This document shows, in pieces, positions 1 to 6,952 of a stretch of 14,162 bases of DNA. A program made the translations under genes and the position numbers. The DNA is taken from assembly GCA_903918555.1 (NCBI GenBank), contig CAIXEV010000307.1:1-14162 (forward strand), given 5' to 3'. How positions within the stretch are numbered: position 1 is the stretch's first letter; each line of letters opens with the position of its first letter. Under the pieces are notes generated by a model. It was not told the DNA's origin. It did no database searches and saw nothing but the letters and a program-made list of their open reading frames with translations. This DNA is from an uncultured bacterium. Its GTDB lineage: Bacteria; Planctomycetota; Phycisphaerae; Phycisphaerales; SM1A02.

Positions 1-2
1 CC

Positions 3-44
3 AAAAAGACGCGCGGCGCCGCCTTTCGAGAGGCGGCGCCGCGC
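3..44 (-). terminator. Intrinsic terminator of the B12-fold gene
   Basis: A perfect 13-bp GC inverted repeat (11-23 with 32-44) encloses an 8-nt loop. Read on the minus strand the hairpin is followed after a few bases by five T's (complement of 3-7). It lies about 65 bp past the stop of the minus-strand gene ending at 109, the right place and orientation for a Rho-independent terminator. On the plus strand no T-run follows the stem, so it should act in one direction only. Confidence 0.8.
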
Positions 45-108
45 AATGCCTGAGGGTTCCGCAGTGGGGTTCGTGCGGCGGAAAGGGAGACGGAAAGGGG
101 AAACCTGG

Positions 109-816
109 TTACGCGACGCGGCGGTGACGCGATGCGACGGCGCTGAAGCGGTCGTTGCGGACCTTGCGCTCGCTCACGAGCTTCTCGAGGAGGTCGCTCG
201 GGCTTGCCGCGCAGACATCGGCGCCGATCTCTTCGGCGAGGCCCGGCGCGCGGCTGAAGATGCCGCCACCGACGACGATCTGCATCTGGCCGTAGGCGCC
301 GTTCTCGCGGATGCCGTCGATGAGTTCGCGGATGAAGGGCGCATCCTTCGCGCTCGACGCGAAGAGGAGCAGGACCTGCGGGTCGCGCTGCGAGAGCTCC
401 TCGCGGATCTCGTCGTTCGCCACGCCGCCGCCGGCGAAGGTGACCTCGTAGCCGTCGGCCTCGAGGAGGTCGGCCACGAGCTGGCCCGCGAGTTCCTCGT
501 TCTCGTTCGGGCCGCAGAACATGCAGATGCGCTGGTTGCGCTCGTCGCGCTGCGTGTAGCGCGCCTGGCCCTGGTCGACGAGCATGCGGAGGATGCGCGT
601 CGCGTACTGGTGCGAGAGCTGCGTGATCTGATCCTTGCGGTAGAGCGAGCTCACCATCTCGAGCAGCGGCCAGAAGACATCCTTCGCGACGGTCTCGGGG
701 GCGATGCCGGCCTCGTAGACGGTGTCGACGAGGTTGCGTGCCGCGCGGCGTTCGCCCGAGACGAGGTGCGAGAAGAGCTGCTCGGTGACGCGTTCGAAGT
801 TCGAAGTGTTCTTCAT
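109..816 (-). CDS. Cobalamin-binding-fold protein lacking the canonical DxHxxG ligand motif
   Basis: This 235-residue protein has the two-part layout of corrinoid-binding modules. A helical cap resembling B12-binding_2 spans about residues 8-85 (FWPLLEMVSSLYRKDQIT, then SHQYATRILRMLVDQ), and a Rossmann-like B12-binding domain spans about 96-215, with GQLVADLLEADGYEVTFAGG at 111-130 and IVVGGGIF at 180-187. Where classical domains have DxHxxG just before the first long helix, this protein has E-N-E-E-L-A (105-110), so the lower axial histidine is absent. The Wx9EH motif of CarH-type light sensors is not kept either (L58...S68-H69). There is no DNA-binding or catalytic domain. The start at 816 was chosen because family similarity begins there; an in-frame ATG at 879 is possible, and neither has a strong ribosome site. 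A corrinoid carrier or a regulator by partner binding is plausible, but the function is not known. The gene stands alone and is followed by a strong terminator. Confidence 0.8.
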   Translation of the reverse strand: MKNTSNFERVTEQLFSHLVSGERRAARNLVDTVYEAGIAPETVAKDVFWPLLEMVSSLYRKDQITQLSHQYATRILRMLVDQGQARYTQRDERNQRICMFCGPNENEELAGQLVADLLEADGYEVTFAGGGVANDEIREELSQRDPQVLLLFASSAKDAPFIRELIDGIRENGAYGQMQIVVGGGIFSRAPGLAEEIGADVCAASPSDLLEKLVSERKVRNDRFSAVASRHRRVA

Positions 817-1084
817 GGCTTGGTGCCTGACGGAGAGGATTCGTGCTTGGTCCGCGCGCATCCGCACGCCGCGAACCATCTTTGAGCCTGTCGCCGGGAT
901 CCTCCCTGCGTCGCCGCTGCACGGTGCTGCGGCAGGGCTTGTTTCGGCATCCGAGGACGGATCCCACAAGCATGGGTCCGCGGTGCCAATAACGGGATAT
1001 CAACGGGCGGACGCTGCCCCGCGCGTCAGCAAACGCGGGAACCGCCGCGCCACGCCGCCCCCGTGTTTGTGCGAATATCGACCC
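817..1084. other. Divergent intergenic region with a bulged hairpin
   Basis: These 268 bp separate the starts of two divergent genes and must hold both promoters. I see no convincing -35/-10 pair. The one structure is an inverted repeat at 958-980: CGGA, one bulged T, then CCCA, a 6-nt loop, and TGGGTCCG, giving eight paired positions. No T-run follows it, so it is not an intrinsic terminator. It could be an operator or a leader structure of the plus-strand gene. Neither gene has a clear Shine-Dalgarno site. Confidence 0.4.
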
Positions 1085-1987
1085 ATGAAGCTCGTTCGGC
1101 TCGCCGCAATCGTCGCGTGTCTCGTTTCGCCGCCCTCGGGCACCCATGCATGGGCGCAGGCCGACACGAAGCCGAAGCAGAAGGCCAAGCCGAAGTTCCT
1201 CGAGACCGTCTCGCGCACGGCCGACATCGCGCGCGCGGCCGACGCGGAGGGCGGCGAGCGGCTCATGGCCGACATCGCGGTCGGCGAGATCGAGTGCACC
1301 GTCGATCCGAAGGCGACCGAGACGCGCATCTCCGCGGAGTTCAGCGTCGATGGAATGGACGCGGCCGATGTGCAGCGCCGCATCAAGCTCGTGAAGCTCT
1401 ACGCGGAACGGGCGAGCGACGGCACGCTCATCGTCAACACGATCTTCCCAGGCGCGCGTCTTCCCTACGACTCGGTCAAGCTGTCGATCATCGCGCCGAC
1501 GACCGACGAGGTCGTGCTCAAGAGCGCGACCGGCAGCGTCCGCGCGAGGTCGACGACGGGCAAGCTCCGCGCGAGCACCAAGACCGGCGCCATCTCGATC
1601 GATGGCCACCGCGGACCGATCGACGCGCGTGCGACCGATGGCCGCGTCGATGTGACGGGCGCGACGGAGACCGTTCAGGTCACCACCACCAACGGCGCCA
1701 TCGGCGTGACGCTGGCCGACGACAACGACCAGCCGTTCACCGTCGAGTCGCGCAACGGCGCGGTGCGCGTCGAGCTCAGCGCCGCATTCGACGGCGTCGT
1801 CAACATGATCACGACCGGCGGCGCGATCTCGATCGTCGACCCGGTGAAGCGCGGGCGCGTGTCGCAGTACTCCGAGACGCGCGTCGTCGCCGAGTTCGGC
1901 GCGGCCGCGAGCCAGTGCGAGATCAAGACATCGAACGGCGCGGTGACGCTTGTCGCCGCGCAGCCTGCCGCCAAGAAGCCCGAGTGA
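1085..1987 (+). CDS. Secreted DUF4097-like beta-strand repeat protein
   Basis: The product is 300 residues with an N-terminal signal peptide (MKLVRL, a hydrophobic stretch to about residue 18, and a likely cut after AWA at 22-24). After a lysine-rich linker (28-37), residues about 60-290 form a run of short beta strands with recurring S/T-x-T/N-G turns. At least eight are visible: SATG 147, STTG 156, TKTG 165, ATDG 183, TTNG 201, SRNG 222, TTGG 242 and TSNG 282. This spacing and turn pattern match the DUF4097 (putative adhesin) family, predicted to form a beta-solenoid outside the cytoplasmic membrane. No catalytic motif is seen and the role is unknown. The ATG at 1085 is fixed by the signal peptide; the frame stays open upstream to 722 but that stretch is not protein-like. 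The gene ends 6 bp from the convergent permease gene. Confidence 0.75.
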   Translation: MKLVRLAAIVACLVSPPSGTHAWAQADTKPKQKAKPKFLETVSRTADIARAADAEGGERLMADIAVGEIECTVDPKATETRISAEFSVDGMDAADVQRRIKLVKLYAERASDGTLIVNTIFPGARLPYDSVKLSIIAPTTDEVVLKSATGSVRARSTTGKLRASTKTGAISIDGHRGPIDARATDGRVDVTGATETVQVTTTNGAIGVTLADDNDQPFTVESRNGAVRVELSAAFDGVVNMITTGGAISIVDPVKRGRVSQYSETRVVAEFGAAASQCEIKTSNGAVTLVAAQPAAKKPE

Positions 1988-1993
1988 ACGCGG

Positions 1994-2917
1994 TCACCGC
2001 GGCTGCGGATCATCGGCGACGCGCTGGTCGGCGCCCGCGGCGTCCCGCGGCCGGATCGCCTGCGAGACGACGACGCCCGCGAGCATGAGCGCCGCGCCCG
2101 CGTACTGCTGCAGCGAAGGACGCTCGGCGAGGAACATGATGCCGCACACCATGCCGAAGACGCTCTCGAGCGAGAGGATGAGCGCCGTGTGCGCGGGCGG
2201 AGCCTTCCGCTGCGCGATCACCTGCAAGGTGAAGGCGACCGCGACCGGCAGCGCCGCGCCATAGAGGATCGCCCACTTCGCCTCGACGACGCCGTCGAGC
2301 GGAACGGTGCCGCGCGCGAGCGCGATCGAGAGCGCGCCGAAGCCCGTGATGCCGAGCTGGATGAGCGAGAGACGGATCGGCTCCGCGTCCTTCGAGTAGC
2401 GGCCGACCACCACCACATGCACGGCCCAGAGCACCGCGCAGAGCAGCACCCAGAGGTCGCCCGTCGACATGCGGTACTCGGCGGTCATGCCGAGGAGAAG
2501 GAGCCCGACGCCCGCGAGCGCGATGCCCGTCCACACCGGCCAGCCGACGCGCTGCCGCGTGAAGCAGCCGAAGATCGGCACGAACACGACATAGAGGCTG
2601 GTGATGAACGCGCCGCTCGAAGCCGTTGTGCCGCCGAGGCCGAACTGCTGCGCGTTCGCGGCCGCGAGCATGACGAGTCCTGCGAACACGCCGCCGCGAA
2701 GCGTCGCGCGTCGCGCCGTCGCGCGGTCGACATGCGTTGGCCACGGCGCGAACGCAAGAAGCGGCAGCAAGAGCAGCGTGCCGAGCGTGAAGCGCAGGCC
2801 CGTGAACGCGAACGCGCCGAGGTGCTCGCTGCCGAGCCGCTGCGCGACGAAGCCCGAGCCCCAGATCACGGCCGCGGCAAGCAGGAGAAGATCGGCGCGG
2901 AGCGTGGTGAGTTTCAT
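1994..2917 (-). CDS. EamA/DMT-superfamily inner-membrane permease
   Basis: The product is 307 residues and very hydrophobic, with about ten membrane helices in two repeats. The N-terminal half begins LLLLAAAVIWGSGFVAQRLG, the usual EamA opening. The second repeat ends with QRKAPPAHTALILSLESVFG, then LAERPSLQQYAG and a last hydrophobic helix, typical of COG0697 exporters of metabolites and drugs. The C-tail (about 290-307) is charged and cytoplasmic. The start follows a GAGG ribosome site nine bases upstream that overlaps the stop codon region of the fucosidase gene, with only 11 bp between the genes, so the two are probably cotranscribed and translationally coupled. The substrate cannot be read from sequence. 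The open frame continues upstream to 3955, but there it is antisense or out-of-frame noise over the fucosidase gene. Confidence 0.87.
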   Translation of the reverse strand: MKLTTLRADLLLLAAAVIWGSGFVAQRLGSEHLGAFAFTGLRFTLGTLLLLPLLAFAPWPTHVDRATARRATLRGGVFAGLVMLAAANAQQFGLGGTTASSGAFITSLYVVFVPIFGCFTRQRVGWPVWTGIALAGVGLLLLGMTAEYRMSTGDLWVLLCAVLWAVHVVVVGRYSKDAEPIRLSLIQLGITGFGALSIALARGTVPLDGVVEAKWAILYGAALPVAVAFTLQVIAQRKAPPAHTALILSLESVFGMVCGIMFLAERPSLQQYAGAALMLAGVVVSQAIRPRDAAGADQRVADDPQPR

Positions 2918-2928
2918 CGGTTGCGGCC

Positions 2929-5067
2929 TCAGCGCTTCCACGCCGAAGCCGGCACGATCGCCTTCGCATCCATGCCGGGCCCGCGCCACGAGACGCGCAG
3001 GAGATCCTGCCCCGCGTCCTCGAACATGAGGATCTCGACCGGGTGCAGGCCCTTCTCGAGCGCGATCGCGCCCGACTTCTCGGTGGCGCTGTGCGGGCCG
3101 TCGTTGTCGACGACGACCGCGCCGTGCAGCTTCATCATGCTGCCGTCGTCGGAGTCGACGAAGAAGCGGTAGAGGCCGGTCTCGGGGACCTCGATGAATC
3201 CCGTGAAGACGAGGCCGAACTCCTCCTCGCGCGGCTTGACGGCGACGCTCGGTTCGGCGGCGACGCCTTCGGCCGCGAGCGCGCCGTCGGTGATCGCAGC
3301 GCACGACTTGATGCCCTTGCCCACGGTGTACGCGCGGTACGCGAGCCCGTCGTCGAGCTTGAACGGCTGCACGGCGGGCTTCGGATCGAGCGCCTCGAAC
3401 GAACGCGCGACGATCGTCGTCACGGGCTTCTCGCCGAGGAATCCGCGCGCCTTCACGCTGCCCGTCGCGTGGAGCGCGATCGGTGCGCCTGCGGTGGCGC
3501 TCGTGGCGACGGGATCGGATCCGTCGGTCGTGAAGCGGTAGACGACGCGGCCCGCGGGTTGCGCGACGGTCGCCATCATGCTGCCGACGAACTTGTCGTC
3601 GGACGCCTCGATGACCGGAAGTCGCGCAACCTCGAGCGGATCGGCGAGGTCGAGCGCGACCACGGTGCATACCGCGTCGAGCGGCTCCTTCGGCAGATAC
3701 ATGACGAGCGTGTCGCCGCTGCGCGTCGTCGGCCAGAGGTTGCGCGTGCGCTGCCCGAGGATCTGCACCGCGCGCGGCTCGCTGAGGAGTCCCGAGAGCT
3801 CGAGCGTGCCGTCGGTCGGCCAGTCGAAGACATGGAGATAGAGGCGGTCGCTGCCGTCCTCGTTCTTCGCGCGCGTGATGCGGCCCCACGACGGCGGCTC
3901 CGGGAACGGATTCGCCTGCGTGCCCTGCACGGCGCGCGAGTTCGTCTTCATCCACGCGCCCATCGCCTCGAGGCGCTCGACGCTCGCCGCGGGAATCTCG
4001 CCTTCACCGGTCGGCCCGACATTCAGCAGGAAATTGCCGCCCTTCGACGCGATGTCGACGAGCTTGCGGATGAGATCCGCGGACGACTTCCAGTTCTCGT
4101 CGCGCTTCTTGTATCCCCATGTGTCGTTCATCGTCATGCAGGTCTCCCAGTCGACGCCCGCGCCGAGTCCGGTCGCGGGGATCTGCTGCTCGGGCGTGCC
4201 GTAGTCGCCGCGGTAGTCGCCTTCGCGCGTGATGCCTTCCATGCCCGAGCGGCCCGTGTCGACGCGGTTGTTCACGATGATGTCCGGGTCGAGCCCGCGC
4301 ACATAGTCGTAGAGCGCCTTGCCCTTCTCGTGCGTCCAGGTGCCTTCCCACTCGCCGTCGAACCAGAGGATGCCGATCTTGCCGTAGCGGCCCGAGACGA
4401 GCTCCTTCAGCTGCGCCTTCATGTACGCCTCGTAGCGCGCGTAGTCGGCGCCCTCGGTCGGCCGCGTGTCCCACGCGCGGCGCGGCAGGTAGTCGGGGTG
4501 GTGCCAGTCCATGATCGAGTGGTAGAAGCAGAGGCGGATTCCGGCCTCCGCGCACGCATCCGCGAGCTCCTTCAGCGGATCGCGCGGCGCGAACGGCGAG
4601 CCGCCGACATCCCACTCGCCGAGCGCGGAGTCCCACAGCCCGAAGCCGTCGTGGTGCTTCGAGGTGATGACGATGTACTTCATGCCCGCGCTCTTCGCGA
4701 TCGCGACCCAGCGCTTCGCGTCGAACTTCACGGGGTTGAACCGCTGCTGGAGCGGCGCGTAGTCCTCGGGCGTGATCTCGGCGTTCGAGAGCAGCCACTC
4801 GCCGATCCCGCGCACGGGCTTGCCGTTCCACTCGCCGGCCGCGACCGAGTAGAGCCCCCAGTGGATGAACATGCCGAACTTCGCGTCGCGGAACCACTCC
4901 ATGCGCGCGTCGAACCGCTCGGGCGTCTCGTTCACGAGGTTGACGCCGCCGTGTCGGACGATCGCATCGACCGGCGGCGCGGCGGGCGGCGCCTTCGTCG
5001 ACGCGCAGGCGGCGACGAGCGAGGCGGACGCGAGCAAGCCAGCAAGCGAAAGAGCGCGGTTCTGCAT
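2929..5067 (-). CDS. GH29 alpha-L-fucosidase, lipoprotein with chitobiase-type and PA14-like C-terminal domains
   Basis: The 712-residue enzyme is predicted to release terminal alpha-L-fucose from glycans outside the cytoplasm. The signal peptide ends in a lipobox, V-A-A-C with Cys21, so it should be membrane-anchored. The GH29 domain covers about 40-470. Visible hallmarks are GMFIHWGLYS (65-74), SKHHDGFGLW (136-145), ILWFDGEW (233-240), whose Asp237 is the expected nucleophile, and GGNFLLNVGPTGEG (343-356). Residues about 495-560 resemble the chitobiase C-terminal beta-sandwich (YRFTTDGSDP). Residues about 610-712 look like a PA14-type carbohydrate-binding module (GLYRFFVDSDDGSMMKL). The total length fits a multi-module family member. 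The ATG at 5067 gives the intact lipobox signal; a GTG at 5094 would add nine residues. The permease gene follows directly. It lies divergent to the metallophosphoesterase gene across 43 bp. Confidence 0.93.
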   Translation of the reverse strand: MQNRALSLAGLLASASLVAACASTKAPPAAPPVDAIVRHGGVNLVNETPERFDARMEWFRDAKFGMFIHWGLYSVAAGEWNGKPVRGIGEWLLSNAEITPEDYAPLQQRFNPVKFDAKRWVAIAKSAGMKYIVITSKHHDGFGLWDSALGEWDVGGSPFAPRDPLKELADACAEAGIRLCFYHSIMDWHHPDYLPRRAWDTRPTEGADYARYEAYMKAQLKELVSGRYGKIGILWFDGEWEGTWTHEKGKALYDYVRGLDPDIIVNNRVDTGRSGMEGITREGDYRGDYGTPEQQIPATGLGAGVDWETCMTMNDTWGYKKRDENWKSSADLIRKLVDIASKGGNFLLNVGPTGEGEIPAASVERLEAMGAWMKTNSRAVQGTQANPFPEPPSWGRITRAKNEDGSDRLYLHVFDWPTDGTLELSGLLSEPRAVQILGQRTRNLWPTTRSGDTLVMYLPKEPLDAVCTVVALDLADPLEVARLPVIEASDDKFVGSMMATVAQPAGRVVYRFTTDGSDPVATSATAGAPIALHATGSVKARGFLGEKPVTTIVARSFEALDPKPAVQPFKLDDGLAYRAYTVGKGIKSCAAITDGALAAEGVAAEPSVAVKPREEEFGLVFTGFIEVPETGLYRFFVDSDDGSMMKLHGAVVVDNDGPHSATEKSGAIALEKGLHPVEILMFEDAGQDLLRVSWRGPGMDAKAIVPASAWKR

Positions 5068-5110
5068 GGCGCGGATGGTACTGCGCGTGCGCACGCGCTA
5101 CCTTCCACGC
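5068..5110. promoter_or_regulatory. Compact divergent promoter gap with a 16-bp perfect palindrome
   Basis: Only 43 bp separate the divergent starts of the fucosidase (5067) and the phosphoesterase (5111). In the middle, 5083-5098 reads GCGCGTGC followed by its exact reverse complement GCACGCGC, a perfect 16-bp palindrome without spacer. The site overlaps the region where both promoters must lie or where both transcripts begin, so it is a candidate operator. GC-rich DNA raises the chance of such repeats, so this is suggestive only. No canonical -35/-10 boxes are visible. Confidence 0.4.
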
Positions 5111-5722
5111 ATGTCGACCGCGAAGGACCTCGCCAAGACCGACCGACGGATCTTCGTCACGGCGGACACGCACTTCGGGCATCGCGAGGCGCTCGAGATC
5201 TTCTCGCGTCCGTACGGCACGGTCGATGCGATGGACGAGGCGATCGTCGCGAAGATCAACGAAACGGTCGGCGCGAAGGACATCCTCGTCCATGTCGGCG
5301 ACTTCATGGTCGTCGGTGGCAAGGGCCGCGGCTGGGACGAGGACGACCTCCGCCGCGCCGAGCGCCTGCGCGACGCGATCCAATGCAAGCGGATCGTGCT
5401 CGTGCGCGGCAACCACGACCCGAGCGGCGAGAAGCGCTTCGACGCGATGTTCGACGCGGTCGAGGACATCGTGTCGGGCCGCGGCATCGCGGGCGTCGAC
5501 GAGCGGATCGTCATGTTCCACTATCCAGTCGAGCAGTGGCAGGGCCGGCCGAACGGCGGCTTTCACCTGCACGGCCATGTGCACGGCTTCGGCGCGCATC
5601 TCTCGCGGCGCTTCGATGTCGGCATCGATGTCGCGTCGAACGCGATGCGTCCGCGGCTGCTCGTCGACCTGATCGCCGAGCTGCGCAAGGAAGCGCCGAG
5701 CGGATTCACGCGCGTCTCGTGA
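5111..5722 (+). CDS. Small calcineurin-like metallophosphoesterase (COG4186-like)
   Basis: This 203-residue cytoplasmic protein has the full metal-binding set of calcineurin-like phosphoesterases: D19-x-H21 (VTADTHFGH), G63-D64, G100-N101-H102-D103, H137 (MFHYPVEQW) and H154-G-H156-V-H158. The opening TADTHFGH followed by RPYGTVDAMDE, and the short length, match the COG4186 group of predicted phosphoesterases, whose substrate is unknown. There is no signal peptide or membrane segment. The start codon has no Shine-Dalgarno sequence and lies 43 bp from the divergent fucosidase start. The aminotransferase-like gene begins 12 bp after the stop, so the two probably act together or are at least co-expressed. 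Confidence 0.88.
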   Translation: MSTAKDLAKTDRRIFVTADTHFGHREALEIFSRPYGTVDAMDEAIVAKINETVGAKDILVHVGDFMVVGGKGRGWDEDDLRRAERLRDAIQCKRIVLVRGNHDPSGEKRFDAMFDAVEDIVSGRGIAGVDERIVMFHYPVEQWQGRPNGGFHLHGHVHGFGAHLSRRFDVGIDVASNAMRPRLLVDLIAELRKEAPSGFTRVS

Positions 5723-5724
5723 CC

Positions 5725-5729
5725 GGAGG
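5725..5729 (+). promoter_or_regulatory. Ribosome binding site that fixes a GTG start
   Basis: GGAGG lies five bases before GTG at 5735, just past the stop of the phosphoesterase gene. It decides the GTG start of the PLP-enzyme gene and supports translation from a shared mRNA. Confidence 0.8.
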
Positions 5730-5734
5730 CAATC

Positions 5735-6952
5735 GTGTACTCACGCAAGCGTCTTGACATCGGATGGAACGACCTCGCGGCGGCTGCGTGCAGCGCCGTG
5801 CGTTCGGCGCCCGCGGAGTCGCTCGCGGGCGACATCGAGTCGCGCCTTTCGCGCGACGGCCGCGAGGCGATCGCGTTTCTCGCGCTGCGCAGCGGCTTCG
5901 ACCTGATGCTGCGCGAGCTCGCGTTTCCGAAGGGAAGCGAGGTGATCGTGTCGGCGCTCACGATTCCCGACATGTGGACGCTGCTCGAGCATCACGGCCT
6001 GCGCGTGATCCCGGTCGATGTCGACCCCGCGACGCTTGCGCCGACGGCCGCCGACATCGAGCGGCTCGTCACGCCCGCGACGCGCGCGGTGCTCGTCGCA
6101 CATCTCTTCGGAACGCGCAACAGCCTCGACGGCGTCGTGCGCGTCGCGCGCGAGCGCGGGCTGCTCCTCTGGGAAGACTGCGCGCAGACCTTCGATTCGC
6201 CGACGCCATGCGGCGACGCGCGCGCGGACTGCTCGATGCTGAGCTTCGGGCCGATCAAGACGGCGACCGCGCTCGGCGGCGGCGCGCTGATCTTCCGCGA
6301 CGCCGCGCTGGCGGCGAAGTGCCGCAGTGCGCACGCGGCCTATCCGCGCGCGTGCAGCCGCGCGTTCTTCAAGCGCGTGCTCAAGTATGTCGGCCTGAAG
6401 TTCATCAGCCTGCCGCTGCCGTACGCATGCTTCGTGCGCTGGTGCCGGTGGCGCGGCCGCGACTACGACATGGTGATTCAGGCATCCGTGCGCGGTTTCG
6501 CGCGCGACGAGCTGCTCAAGCGCCTGCGGCACCAGCCGTCGCGCGGTCTGCTCGCGCTGATGCTGCGGCGCATCGCGCGCGCGGACGGCATGCGCGTGCG
6601 CGCCCGCAAGGCGGCGGGCGACGAGCTGATGCATGCGCTCATGCAGTCACGGGAGGGCGTGCGCGAGGTGCCAGGTCACGCTGCGCCGTACCACGACCAC
6701 TGGGTGTTCACGGTGCTGAGCGACGAGCCGACGGCGTTGATCGAGCGCCTGCGCGCCGCGGGTTTCGACGCAACGAGCACCGCGACGATGCGCAGCGTGC
6801 CGGCGCCGCGCGACCGCCCCGACCTCGCGCCGCGGGCGGCCGAGCGCATGCTCGCGCGGCTCGTGTATGTGCCGATGTATCCAGAGTTGCCGAAGCCTGC
6901 GCGCGAGCGGCTCGCCTGCGCCCTCAGGAGCACGGGCCCCATGGAGTCATGA
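5735..6952 (+). CDS. Divergent DegT/DnrJ/EryC1/StrS-family PLP-dependent aminotransferase
   Basis: The product has 405 residues and the fold-type I layout of sugar aminotransferases. LSRDGREAIAFLALRSG (38-54) corresponds to the N-terminal helix that normally carries the Gly-Thr/Ser phosphate-binding site. EDCAQTF (147-153) carries the cofactor-stacking Asp148 and Gln151, and SFGPIKTATALGGG (170-183) has the Schiff-base Lys175. LVYVPMYPEL near 386 matches the usual C-terminal LPxxP-like element. Odd points: the family motif G-x-N-x-R after the lysine is not recognisable. The stretch 211-250 holds an amphipathic, partly hydrophobic segment (VLKYVGLKFISLPLPYACF) and a basic Trp/Cys-rich patch (RWCRWRGR). 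A role in amino-sugar or surface-glycan synthesis is the family norm, but the substrate may differ. The GTG start follows a strong GGAGG. The gene's 3' end overlaps the convergent RCC1-like gene by 29 bp. Confidence 0.8.
   Translation: MYSRKRLDIGWNDLAAAACSAVRSAPAESLAGDIESRLSRDGREAIAFLALRSGFDLMLRELAFPKGSEVIVSALTIPDMWTLLEHHGLRVIPVDVDPATLAPTAADIERLVTPATRAVLVAHLFGTRNSLDGVVRVARERGLLLWEDCAQTFDSPTPCGDARADCSMLSFGPIKTATALGGGALIFRDAALAAKCRSAHAAYPRACSRAFFKRVLKYVGLKFISLPLPYACFVRWCRWRGRDYDMVIQASVRGFARDELLKRLRHQPSRGLLALMLRRIARADGMRVRARKAAGDELMHALMQSREGVREVPGHAAPYHDHWVFTVLSDEPTALIERLRAAGFDATSTATMRSVPAPRDRPDLAPRAAERMLARLVYVPMYPELPKPARERLACALRSTGPMES

Noticed and set aside
2918..3955. Upstream extension of the permease frame (346 extra codons)
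   Set aside because: The extension is Arg/Ala-rich noise overlapping the fucosidase gene in another frame. The EamA fold and ribosome site place the start at 2917.
4004..5599. Open frame of 531 codons on the minus strand covering the phosphoesterase gene and part of the fucosidase gene
   Set aside because: It overlaps two motif-rich genes out of frame and shows no domain of its own.
3043..5757. Open frame of 904 codons on the plus strand across the fucosidase gene
   Set aside because: It is antisense to a clearly recognised GH29 gene, is rich in Arg/Ala/Val/Glu with no motifs, and arises from GC-rich codon bias.
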